From Planctomycetota bacterium (GTDB lineage Bacteria > Planctomycetota > Phycisphaerae > Sedimentisphaerales > Anaerobacaceae): a DNA stretch of 52,754 bases. Location of the stretch: positions 1 to 52,754 of the forward strand of contig JACNGQ010000186.1 in NCBI GenBank assembly GCA_014384025.1. Reading direction: 5' to 3'. The notes beneath the pieces were generated by a model. That model saw only the letters and a program-made list of their open reading frames with translations, had not been told where the DNA came from and made no database searches. Within the stretch, counting starts at the first letter, position 1. Every line of letters starts with the position of its first letter. Both the position numbers and the translations under genes were made by a program. Below are positions 44,014-52,737 of the stretch, piece after piece.

Positions 44014-46677
44014 TCAACGCCGCACTACCCAGGTGCCCGCCAACCGGTCATGCAGTCCGCGGTTGGGAACAATAACGCTGTAAACCGCTGCTCCGATCCA
44101 TAGGCCAGGCAATACCAGGGCGCAAATGAAAGCGATACCTTCGGCCCTGTTAATCAACAGAGCCGCGAACGACATTGGAACAAACAGTGGAAGCCAAACG
44201 ATCGCCCAGCGCCGCAGCAGCGTTACTCTGTTGGCCGGTTCTCCTTTGGCGTTGACCACCGCCAATCTAAAAGTAGCATGACTGGCGGTAGTACGGAACA
44301 ACAAAAGTGTCAGGAGTTGGATCAGGGCTATGGTGCCTAATACTACCATAGCAGAAATCATGACGAGCCCGCCCAGAGAGTCATTCCACTGCTGAACTCT
44401 TTCCGCTTGATAGTATCCGACAAAAACAGTGATCCAAACATAAAGACCCAGCATGAAGATTGACCCTGCTCGAATCCCCTTGCTAACCTCAGCGGGTTTG
44501 TCCAGGAGTCCACGCAGGATGCCGGTGAGGAAGCTGAGTTTCTCGAACTTCCCATCGGCAAGATTCTGCAGAACTCCCCTGGCATGAAGGGGCATACTGG
44601 TTGATTCGACGCAAGCAGCGACGGCGTTCAGGAAACGCTGTTGGCCGGCGAGGTCTCCAACGCCAATGCGTTCGGCACGGATTTTAACACCGGGCCAGGC
44701 TTCGTCGAGCAGAATGGCGTGTCCCTGTGTCGTGATCCAGACATGATCAAGGCTCAGTTCGGCGGGCAGGGTCTTGTCCCCTGTCGCGTCCCATAGCTCC
44801 GACGCCAGGTCATGCAGCCAATGTCGCAGACTTGACCAGGGCACACGTTTTCCGTCTTCGACCAGACTGGTAAACGGCACTCCTTCAGTCGCCTCAAAGG
44901 CATCCCAGGTGGCTTCGGTTGTCTCTGCCTTCTGCAGCCAACGTAAACGGCTGTGCCGGGAAAGATTTCGTCGAGCAAGAGAAAGTTCCGATGAATTCCG
45001 CCGCATTAACCAGACCTCGCGTCGCAGCACAGGATCGGTGCCGACAATCCATTTCCCGGGAACCATCTCTTTAATGATCCGATAAGGCCCAAGCGAATCC
45101 GCTCCCTCGGCGGGAATTTCCGGCTTAGCTGCAGGTTCGATCAATGGTCGCACCGTGCCCTTCGGCTTCACCACTACCCTTGTCCCGGAGGCGAGGTCCC
45201 AAACAGTGGCAAAACCGTTTTCGCGGCGCGCTCTCAATATCAACAAAACCGGAATCCAACCACAGACGATGGCGGCGACCACATACAATGCGGTCTGAAG
45301 CCCGGTCCAGTTGGCGTCAGAGATCAATGCCATCATAAGGGGCATTCGGATGCCTTCAACACAGGCAATGGGAATAAGGATCCGGATCAGCGCCCGTCCG
45401 ATGCCGGGCGGTCGGCCGTTTGTCCGGACTACGCGCAATCCTTTGAGCCGTTTGCCGAGGCCGCCTCCCCAGATCCCCTCTACGATACTAAAGTAGAGGA
45501 AACCGAAACTGAATAACGCAATGTAGTATCGCGCCGAATACAGGGTGCGTTCGACCAGAGGCCGAACAAGTAACTTATCCGCACCGATAAAGAGCATAAT
45601 AGTCACATAAGGAATCAAAAAGGCTATTAAGTAATCGATCCAGCCGACTGACGAACGGACCTTCATCGACGCAGGCTCCGGTTCTTTGGAACTGAAAGGC
45701 AATAGCACATTGCGCAGCGCCGTGTAGTCGGGATAACGCCCGCCCGGTTCTTTGGCCAGGCAGCGGGCCACAACCCGCTCAAGACCGGGCGGCACGTCTT
45801 GGCGCAATTCGGTCAGCGGTTTCGGTTTTTTGTTGACGGCGTTGGCAACCACCTGCACTGCGTTGTCTCCCTCGAAAGGCGCCCGGTTGGTCAGCAGGCT
45901 GAAAAGCGTTGCCCCAACCGAGTAAATATCGCTGCGCACGTCCAGGGCATCACCACGCAACTGTTCGGGCGACGCATAGGCTGGGGTGCCCATAATCTTG
46001 CCGTGGGCCGTGACAAAGGTATCGGTCCTGGCCAGAGTAGAGACCGAAAGGCCGAAGTCGCCCACCTTCACCGAACCTTCGGGTGAGACGAAGCAGTTGG
46101 AAGGCTTGATGTCACGGTGCAGCACCCCGCCCGCGAAGGCGGATTCGAGGCCGGAGATGACATCGAGGATCGCATCGACCGCTTCTGTCACCGGAAGCGG
46201 GCCGTTTTTCTTAAGTTTGTCCTTGAGAGTGCCGGCCCCCGCAATCTCCATCGTTATCACAGGCAGGCCCTCGATTTCCTCGCTGCCGAAAATATATAGA
46301 CTGTTCGGATGGTTGACGCCCGCGGCCAGGCGGCCTTCGCGGAGAAACCGCTTCCGCATGTCAGGCGAATCGAGTTGTTGCCCGAGCATTTTCAGGGCGA
46401 CGCGGCGACCAGTGGGGAGTTGTTCAGCTTCGTAAACCGTGCCCATTCCGCCACGCCCGAGCAATCCAAGCAGCCGGTAGCCGCCGAATTCACAGGGAAA
46501 TTCAGAGGGACCGTAAAGTGACAGTGATTCGCCCGGTGCCAGTGAGATGGTCTCGCCCTCGCCGCCGGGCGGCTCCAGGGCGCCCGACATGAGGCAGGCG
46601 GGGCAGAGCTTTTCCGTTGATTCGCGTCGAACCACCGCTCCACAACGTTTGCATTTGTTCTTTTCGGAAGCGTTCAT
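44014..46677 (-). CDS. Ser/Thr protein kinase with RDD domains and a second kinase-like domain
   Basis: 887 residues. A zinc ribbon (CKRC, CPAC, residues 9-28) precedes a Hanks-type kinase: LLGRGGMGTVYEAE, catalytic Lys in VALKML, HRDIKPSN, VGDFGLS and APE-like YASPEQL. An RDD membrane domain follows (SSVGWIDYLIAFLIPYVTIM, GLGKRLKGLRVV). Then comes a second kinase-like region (SLGPYRIIKEMVPGKWIV, RREVWLMRRN, LSLDHVWITTQGHAILLDEA) without HRD, and a second RDD domain ending NRGLHDRLAGTWVV. It is thus probably a membrane kinase with a pseudokinase. It lies 83 bp downstream of the sigma gene, suggesting kinase control of, or from, that regulator. Confidence 0.9.
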   Translation of the reverse strand: MNASEKNKCKRCGAVVRRESTEKLCPACLMSGALEPPGGEGETISLAPGESLSLYGPSEFPCEFGGYRLLGLLGRGGMGTVYEAEQLPTGRRVALKMLGQQLDSPDMRKRFLREGRLAAGVNHPNSLYIFGSEEIEGLPVITMEIAGAGTLKDKLKKNGPLPVTEAVDAILDVISGLESAFAGGVLHRDIKPSNCFVSPEGSVKVGDFGLSVSTLARTDTFVTAHGKIMGTPAYASPEQLRGDALDVRSDIYSVGATLFSLLTNRAPFEGDNAVQVVANAVNKKPKPLTELRQDVPPGLERVVARCLAKEPGGRYPDYTALRNVLLPFSSKEPEPASMKVRSSVGWIDYLIAFLIPYVTIMLFIGADKLLVRPLVERTLYSARYYIALFSFGFLYFSIVEGIWGGGLGKRLKGLRVVRTNGRPPGIGRALIRILIPIACVEGIRMPLMMALISDANWTGLQTALYVVAAIVCGWIPVLLILRARRENGFATVWDLASGTRVVVKPKGTVRPLIEPAAKPEIPAEGADSLGPYRIIKEMVPGKWIVGTDPVLRREVWLMRRNSSELSLARRNLSRHSRLRWLQKAETTEATWDAFEATEGVPFTSLVEDGKRVPWSSLRHWLHDLASELWDATGDKTLPAELSLDHVWITTQGHAILLDEAWPGVKIRAERIGVGDLAGQQRFLNAVAACVESTSMPLHARGVLQNLADGKFEKLSFLTGILRGLLDKPAEVSKGIRAGSIFMLGLYVWITVFVGYYQAERVQQWNDSLGGLVMISAMVVLGTIALIQLLTLLLFRTTASHATFRLAVVNAKGEPANRVTLLRRWAIVWLPLFVPMSFAALLINRAEGIAFICALVLPGLWIGAAVYSVIVPNRGLHDRLAGTWVVRR

Positions 46678-46760
46678 GAATCAATCTCCAAATTGTTAGG
46701 TGTTCTAAGTTCCATTCACTTCTTCCTGAAAGAAAAACACTGGCCGGTTACAGAAAAAAA

Positions 46761-47495
46761 TCACCGACTCCGTAAAACCGCGACCAGATAGCGCATTTCA
46801 TCATTAAGGTCTGCTTCATTGCTGACCGTCTCGGCGATAGCGGCCCGCAGCAGCTTACGGTAACGTTGCCGCAAACGGTGCACGGCAACCTTGACCGCCC
46901 CCTCGCTCATGCTCAGTCGCACCGCGATTTCCTCACGGGGCAACTCATCTTCCCCCGTGAGGCTGCCCTTGAGTGCGTCAAACTGTTCGCTCTTGCCGGC
47001 ATTTGCCATTTCGTCGCGCAGCCCTTGCAGGGCCCCGGCAATGGTCTCCAGCGCCCATTCGCGATCGAACAAATGCTCTGGATTATCCGACTGCTCCGAA
47101 GCTCCGGCGTATCGACCCTCCGGATTAAGAGCATCCCATTCGATGATTTGCACATGGCCGCCGCGCTTATGCCTTCGGGCCCGATGCCATTCATTAGCCA
47201 GGAAATGTTTCATCGCGCCCAGCAGGTAAGAGCGAAACCGGCCCCGCTCCCGATCCGCCGTGGCAAATCCGCCCGTTTCGATGATTCGTGCAAAAAAGGC
47301 TTGCGTAAGGTCTTGGGCGTCGTCCGCTGAATAGCCGCCGCTGCGCACGAAGGCGTAGAGGGGATACCAATAAGCCCGGCAAAGTTCCTCGAGCGCTTCT
47401 CGGGCACGCGTCTGGCTCACCTCGCCGGGCTTGGCCGCGCCCACCAGGCTCCAGTGTGTGGTGGCAAATTGTCGCTGACCGGGTGGATCTTTCAT
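46761..47495 (-). CDS. ECF-type RNA polymerase sigma factor
   Basis: 244 residues. Region 2 contains LEELCRAYWYPLYAFVRSGG, YSADDAQDLTQAFFARI (the D-A-x-D-L-x-Q motif) and GRFRSYLLGAMKHFLANEW. Region 4 is a helix-turn-helix (LPREEIAVRLSMSEGAVKVAVHRLRQRYRKLL). Length and the opening TTHWSLVGAA match the planctomycete/verrucomicrobial ECF group encoded next to Ser/Thr kinases. It lacks an obvious anti-sigma factor in the window, so control may depend on the adjacent kinase. ATG 47495 has no strong ribosome site. Part of the gene is duplicated as a remnant at 43907. Confidence 0.93.
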   Translation of the reverse strand: MKDPPGQRQFATTHWSLVGAAKPGEVSQTRAREALEELCRAYWYPLYAFVRSGGYSADDAQDLTQAFFARIIETGGFATADRERGRFRSYLLGAMKHFLANEWHRARRHKRGGHVQIIEWDALNPEGRYAGASEQSDNPEHLFDREWALETIAGALQGLRDEMANAGKSEQFDALKGSLTGEDELPREEIAVRLSMSEGAVKVAVHRLRQRYRKLLRAAIAETVSNEADLNDEMRYLVAVLRSR

Positions 47496-47617
47496 ATGCG
47501 TATCTTAACGCGGCGGCGCCGAATCACAAGCTGAAAAATCTCCGATGACCAGACCGGCACCACCGTAAAATGAAGGCAATACATGAGCAATTGGAATCAG
47601 ACAAAATCCTTCAGTCC

Positions 47618-48463
47618 CTATTGACAGCGCCAAGAAGCAGCTATAGCAATTTCTGTTGAGTCTGAAGTAAAGGCTTTACCTGCAACGTCTGAGTATAATG
47701 CTTCAACTTTAAAACCGTTTCCTTCAAATTCATTTCTCAGGGAATCTTTGTCGTAGCACTGAAACCAGTTGTATACAACACGTCGTCGGGATTCTTCTAT
47801 GATTGTGTATTTATCAAGTAGCACTTTCTCTTTCTCATACTTGAATGTGTTAACGAAACAATAATAGTCCTCTGGTGACCAAAAACCGTTCAACTGATTC
47901 AGTTCGTAGGTGGCGGATTCCTCCCTTTGGTTAAAATAGTTTAATGAATGCACATCAAGCAGCACCGAACCGCCGGGCTTTAGAAGTGAGATGAATGTGG
48001 AGAGCAGTTTTGTTCTCTGCTCTGGACGTAACACAGAGAAATCACACATGATCATAATGATCAGGTCAAAGCGTTTGGCTGTTTCAAACTCCAAGTAGTT
48101 GGCCAGGACATAGTTTGCTCTCAACTCTTTATCTGTCGCTACCTGCTGTGCATACTTAAGGGAATTGTCTGAGAAGTCAATTCCGGTCACAGATGCCCCT
48201 CGTTCTGCCAGCCGATTTGTGTATAGCCCCGGACCACACCCAAAATCACATATTGTAGTATGCTCTCCGACTGAGAAATGAGAAACGATCCAATCAATGG
48301 ATTTTTCAATAAAAGCCTTATTTCTCGACGCCAAATCAACATCTTCATTGAGATGATAAGACAGCATCTGTTCTGAGGTGTGAGGGTCTGTCCACAACGA
48401 ATCAGCAGTATAAAACTCAAAGGGCCTCGGTTTATGATTAATTTCTTTTAACTGTGCATACAT
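47618..48463 (-). CDS. Class I SAM-dependent methyltransferase (copy 2)
   Basis: 281 residues, paralogue of the gene at 41121: RPFEFYTADSLWTDPHTSE, motif I TTICDFGCGPGLYTNRL, VTGIDFSDN, FDLIIMIMCDFSVL, LLKPGGSVLLDVHS. The C-terminus differs slightly (IAASWRCQ against IVAKKQ). The promoter region upstream carries an inverted repeat overlapping a plausible -35 (48499-48551). Not coupled to a condensation gene here; it lies after the TolB-like gene in transcription order. Confidence 0.92.
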   Translation of the reverse strand: MYAQLKEINHKPRPFEFYTADSLWTDPHTSEQMLSYHLNEDVDLASRNKAFIEKSIDWIVSHFSVGEHTTICDFGCGPGLYTNRLAERGASVTGIDFSDNSLKYAQQVATDKELRANYVLANYLEFETAKRFDLIIMIMCDFSVLRPEQRTKLLSTFISLLKPGGSVLLDVHSLNYFNQREESATYELNQLNGFWSPEDYYCFVNTFKYEKEKVLLDKYTIIEESRRRVVYNWFQCYDKDSLRNEFEGNGFKVEALYSDVAGKAFTSDSTEIAIAASWRCQ

Positions 48464-48498
48464 GATATTTTGTCACCAAATAAATATTTAACTTCTAT

Positions 48499-48551
48499 TC
48501 AGTGACAATTATTTGTAAGGCTATAATGGCCCTGTTATTAATTGTCACTGA
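48499..48551. promoter_or_regulatory. 13-bp inverted repeat at the methyltransferase promoter
   Basis: TCAGTGACAATTA (48499-48511) and its exact reverse complement (48539-48551), spaced 27 bp. On the minus strand, the arm nearer the gene contains TTGTCA, a plausible -35, followed after 16 bp by TATTTA. A third half-site, TGTCAC, lies near 48470. It looks like a regulator operator at the promoter of the gene starting at 48463. Confidence 0.5.
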
Positions 48552-48670
48552 CACTATTATGGATTTTATCTAATAAGATTTCATGAATATTACTTACTCT
48601 TGTTATTAATTAGAATAAAAAACTGACGAACAAATAATTTTAATCCCGGCTTAAGTGCCTTACAAGTCCT

Positions 48671-50236
48671 TCATTTTTTAGCCTTGAGAAATTGCGCATG
48701 GATTTTGGTGATTGCCCCCGGATGAGTATTGACAAACTCGGGGATGTTCGCTGCTCGGTTGGGTGCCGTAAGATGTTCCAGAAGCACAGGTGAAGTGCTG
48801 CAGCCATCCTCGTCGATATGGGTCAGGCATAATTGCGTATAGTCTGAAAATGCCTTGGATGAAAACACAAGCCATTTGCCGTTTGGTGACCAGCTATGCC
48901 AGGAATTCATCCGGCTCGTGTTACAGCACAGCCTGCGTGCGTCACCCCCTTCTGCCGGTATGATGTACAGCTCGCTGTCGGGTTGAAGAAGCATATAGCT
49001 TTTCGCCCTGCAAAACACAATCCACCGGCCGTCTGGCGAATAGCGCGCAAAAAAGTTGCTCATTCCATTATTGGATGCTCCTTTAACGGGCTCGGTAGTA
49101 CCCCCTGCGCCATCATTAAAAGGAATTCTATACAAGTCAAACAGGAAGGGCTCATCTGCCGCAATGAAGTCTCTGCTTTCGGCCGGGGTTAGCCATACAG
49201 AGCCCTGGTGTTTGGTGTTTCGCAGATCGGGTGCTTTGGCTCTGGCAAAGACAATATACTTTCCGTCGGGGCTCCAGGTCGGATTGCTCTGCACAAAATT
49301 GGGGTCGTCTGCACCGGGCAGCTCACGAAAGCGGCCTGTCTCTCTATCGAACACGCATAGGATACCCTTGACGGGGAAGAACAGTTGTGAGAAGGCTAAT
49401 TCCGGCTTGGGTACGAAAACGGATATATCTTTAACGGTGCTGATGACATACCGGCCATCAGGCGATATCTGGGACAGCAGGCCATTGGCCTGTTCGGAAT
49501 TCTCCTGGTCAGCCCAGGTAATTATATCTTTATTGGCCAGTACCGTTTGTTCTTTGATTGTTGTGATAACATATGAGCCTTTGTTGCTGGCATAGTCCAC
49601 ATCCATTGCGAGTGTTGAGCCGTCCCGGCTGAACGAGTGACAGTTGCCGCAGACCGGCAGGTTCTGAAGGACAATTGGCGGCATCGGTGAATCGATGGAC
49701 CCAAAACGCCACCGGATGCCGGGCAGATCTTTGTCCGCGTCTAAAAACGGCAAATTGACCTCACGATAGAACAATGGAGCACCGACGGGGTCCTTTGAAG
49801 TTTTAAAGGATATCTTAGCTTGCGACAGCACCCTTATAGGTTCGCCGGTAGCAACGCCCAGTATGACGACTTTAGCCTCTTGCTCGAGAGATCTATTCTT
49901 TATGTTCTCCCAATCTTCCGGCCGGGGTGTCCAATGTTGCCGCGTTGCCATAAAGTTCATACATGGTTTGCCGTCTGTAAATTCAAACCGTATTAGCCAT
50001 GAACTTGATGCAGTGACGCCGTCATTCCAGCGATATAAGGGCGGAACCATCTCGGGTGGGAACAGCGTTTCATTAAGGGGATATTCGATAGTAATATCGT
50101 TGTAATCTTGGTGTCCCTGATAGACGGCAAGAATATCTTCAACACGGTATGTATTTGGCTGTAGAGTTCTGTAAAGAATTACTGCAGTGCCCACCATTAC
50201 TGCAGCAACAGCTAATCCTATGACTTTCTTACGCAT
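48671..50236 (-). CDS. TolB/WD40-like beta-propeller with a CxxCH heme-c motif
   Basis: 521 residues from ATG 50236 (GAGAG 5 nt upstream), with an N-terminal signal anchor (VIGLAVAAVMVGTAVILY). A beta-sandwich-like N-terminal part precedes NLPVCGNCHSFSRDG, with the heme-binding C-x-x-C-H at residues 196-200. PD40-type blades follow: QISPDGRYVI, TWSPDGKYIVFA, RYSPDGRWIVFC, SWSPNGKWLVFS. Likely a periplasmic protein with one covalently bound heme, or a remnant of a cytochrome fold in the propeller family. Function unknown. Its C-terminal coding end is duplicated at 36994. Confidence 0.87.
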   Translation of the reverse strand: MRKKVIGLAVAAVMVGTAVILYRTLQPNTYRVEDILAVYQGHQDYNDITIEYPLNETLFPPEMVPPLYRWNDGVTASSSWLIRFEFTDGKPCMNFMATRQHWTPRPEDWENIKNRSLEQEAKVVILGVATGEPIRVLSQAKISFKTSKDPVGAPLFYREVNLPFLDADKDLPGIRWRFGSIDSPMPPIVLQNLPVCGNCHSFSRDGSTLAMDVDYASNKGSYVITTIKEQTVLANKDIITWADQENSEQANGLLSQISPDGRYVISTVKDISVFVPKPELAFSQLFFPVKGILCVFDRETGRFRELPGADDPNFVQSNPTWSPDGKYIVFARAKAPDLRNTKHQGSVWLTPAESRDFIAADEPFLFDLYRIPFNDGAGGTTEPVKGASNNGMSNFFARYSPDGRWIVFCRAKSYMLLQPDSELYIIPAEGGDARRLCCNTSRMNSWHSWSPNGKWLVFSSKAFSDYTQLCLTHIDEDGCSTSPVLLEHLTAPNRAANIPEFVNTHPGAITKIHAQFLKAKK

Positions 50237-50501
50237 CAGAACTCTCTTATTCAAAACGATATCGGCCTTAAGGCCGGTATTTGCTATACAATCACACATA
50301 TTCTTACTTAGCTACTTTGCCGAACCTCTTTTATATAATGCTACCAAGTCTTCCCTTATGGTTCAAGATTTCTGATTTCTTCCCGAAGGTATTTCGGTGA
50401 GAGAAGCTGAAAATCCTCTCGAAAATCAGCGAAGGATTTGGTAATCTAACAGAGACTAAAGTCTTTGTAGTTTACTGTATCGTATATATGGAGGATTCCG
50501 G

Positions 50502-52709
50502 ATGAAGTATTATCTTCGAATGTGTGTTTTACTACTATTGTGTTTTCTCTGCCATCAAAGCTATGCCGGTGACTATATCTTCGCTGTCAAGGGCGATAAA
50601 ACTTATCTCAACGGCCAGGAATTTCTCGTCAAAGGCCTGCGCTGTTCCAATGCGCTCATTTCCGACCGGACCACTGATGAGCTCATTGCCAATCTTGATA
50701 CATTTGCACGATACGGCGTCAATACTGTCAGCGTTTTTTTCATGGGGTCCAGGTTTGGTGACGTCAAAGGCTATCGAGAAGATGCCAGTTTGAATCCGGT
50801 TTATTCGAAGCGAATGGGCAGGATTATCGAAGCAGCCGACAAAAGGGGAATGGTTGTCTTGGTCGGATGCCTTTATTGGAGCACATCAAAGGCCAAATGG
50901 GAAAGCTGGACACAAACCCAGGCGAATCTGGCGGTTGCCAATACGGTACGCTGGCTTAAAGAGCACGACTATCGAAATGTTTTTATTGACGTTGACAACG
51001 AAGGCATGGCTCGCAGTGCAAAAAGTTTCGACAATCGCAAGATGGTCATAGCAGGCAAGGCCCTGGACCCAACTTTTGTCATCGCCACGAATTTTCGAGG
51101 GCTACCGCCGCCTGAAGCCGACCTGGGTATCCACCATTCCGAAAAAGCCGCAGGTAAGCCATATATCGAAAGCGAGGCCACACCCTCCAACGCACCGGGA
51201 AACTATTGGGGAAAATACAGCAAGGTAGATGGCTACTACAACTACATAAACATCGGTCTCTACAATGAGGACATGAAAGCCAGCCAGATTCAAAAAACCA
51301 ATGATCATCTCTCGAATGGAATGGGATACATGCTGGCCGGCACATGGCTCCAGTGTGTCCCACCCTACGGCCCGAACAATAATCCCGGCGGCTACGGCAC
51401 AAAAGATGATCCCGGCATTCGATGGTGGCTCGACTATCTGCGAGAGTATTATGGTCCATATGAGCCACCACAATCTCGGCCAAAAACCGTCGGCCGATGG
51501 GAGCGATTTGAAACCACTCTGACCAACACAAAGAGCTATAGAGACCCGTACCGTGATGTCACGCTGGCCGTGACATACACAAGACCCGATGGAAAGAAAG
51601 TGGAGTTTTGGGGATTCTATGATGGCCGTTCCCGCTGGATTATCCGTTTTATGCCCGACCGGCCGGGACTCTGGCGATACGAAGCCCGGTTCTCCGACGG
51701 CGCCCCCGGAATTTCAGGCAATTTCCAATGCGTCGAATCAGAAATTCCCGGGATGATATCAAAGGATGAGTCGAACCCTCTATGGTTTGGGTATAAAGGT
51801 GGAAAACATCTGCTCATGAGGAGTTTGCATGTGGGAGACCGTTTCTTCGCGGCCAATTGGCCCGAAAAAGACAGGAAGCGTTTCCTTCAATGGTTTCAAC
51901 AGCAGGGCTATAACATGCTCTCTATCGCCAGCCATTATTTGAACCGCGATTCCGAGGGCAGGGGTAAAGGTTGGCAGACGCCTGACCTCTGGGACGAGGA
52001 AAGCCAAACGCCCAATCCTCGCCAATATCAGAAGACAGAGGCAATCCTTGATTCACTCGCCGCCCGAAAAATATTGGTATTTCCTTTTGCCGGCTTTTTC
52101 GGCAGGGATTCCGACTATCCCGCTAATCCTGCCGACCAAAGCCTGTATATCAAATATACACTGGCTCGCATCGCCTCGTATTGGAATCTTCTTTTCAACC
52201 TCGCCGGCCCGGAACCACGCTTGAAAGGCAGGCCTTTTCTTAACAACGACCTTGACCGCCTGGGAGCGGAGATACAGCAACTGGACGTGTTTGGCCACCT
52301 GCTCTCGGTTCACAATCGAACCGGTGATGATGAATTCAAAGACAAGGATTATACTAACTATGGCACGCTGCAGGGTCCGAAGACGCTCGACAGGAAAAAA
52401 CTCAGCCGCGATATTCTAAGAAATCATCACCCCCGTAAACCTCTTTATGCTCAGGAGACCCTCTGGGCGGGTAACAAATATCACCCGAAATATACGTATG
52501 ACGACCTGCGCAAGAATGCCTACGTTCTAATGATGTCTGCCGCAGCAATTAATTTCGCGGATATGGATGGCAACTCATCTTCAGGTTTCAGTGGAACAAT
52601 GGATATGGTTCAAAAGGATCAGAAATGTCACGATATTATCAAAAACGTATGGGATTTCTTCGAGACGATTCCGTTCTGGCGATTGGGCCCAAGGCAGGAT
52701 TTAGTTTAA
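50502..52709 (+). CDS. Secreted two-barrel glycosidase-like protein with DUF5060
   Basis: 735 residues, GGAGG upstream, signal peptide (YYLRMCVLLLLCFLCHQSYAG). Residues about 22-330 form a GH5-like TIM barrel: FLVKGLRCSNAL, GVNTVSVFFMG, NVFIDVDNEG with an Asn-Glu pair, and a later Glu in YIESEA. After a linker, residues about 345-425 match DUF5060 (VGRWERFETTLT, GRSRWIIRFMPDRPGLWRYEARF). The C-terminal part is a second barrel of the DUF4038/apiosidase-like type (LWFGYKGGKHLLMRSLHVGD, YNMLSIASHY, NLLFNLAGPEPR, HPRKPLYAQETLW). It is probably a plant or algal glycan hydrolase; catalytic residues are only inferred. Confidence 0.85.
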   Translation: MKYYLRMCVLLLLCFLCHQSYAGDYIFAVKGDKTYLNGQEFLVKGLRCSNALISDRTTDELIANLDTFARYGVNTVSVFFMGSRFGDVKGYREDASLNPVYSKRMGRIIEAADKRGMVVLVGCLYWSTSKAKWESWTQTQANLAVANTVRWLKEHDYRNVFIDVDNEGMARSAKSFDNRKMVIAGKALDPTFVIATNFRGLPPPEADLGIHHSEKAAGKPYIESEATPSNAPGNYWGKYSKVDGYYNYINIGLYNEDMKASQIQKTNDHLSNGMGYMLAGTWLQCVPPYGPNNNPGGYGTKDDPGIRWWLDYLREYYGPYEPPQSRPKTVGRWERFETTLTNTKSYRDPYRDVTLAVTYTRPDGKKVEFWGFYDGRSRWIIRFMPDRPGLWRYEARFSDGAPGISGNFQCVESEIPGMISKDESNPLWFGYKGGKHLLMRSLHVGDRFFAANWPEKDRKRFLQWFQQQGYNMLSIASHYLNRDSEGRGKGWQTPDLWDEESQTPNPRQYQKTEAILDSLAARKILVFPFAGFFGRDSDYPANPADQSLYIKYTLARIASYWNLLFNLAGPEPRLKGRPFLNNDLDRLGAEIQQLDVFGHLLSVHNRTGDDEFKDKDYTNYGTLQGPKTLDRKKLSRDILRNHHPRKPLYAQETLWAGNKYHPKYTYDDLRKNAYVLMMSAAAINFADMDGNSSSGFSGTMDMVQKDQKCHDIIKNVWDFFETIPFWRLGPRQDLV

Positions 52710-52718
52710 TGTGTAAAC

Positions 52719-52737
52719 CCTCCGTCTTTGACGGAGG
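52719..52737 (+). terminator. Hairpin after the DUF5060 gene
   Basis: A perfect 8-bp GC-rich stem CCTCCGTC/GACGGAGG around TTT, 10 bp past the stop. There is no U-run. It could be a terminator or a dispersed palindrome. Confidence 0.5.
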
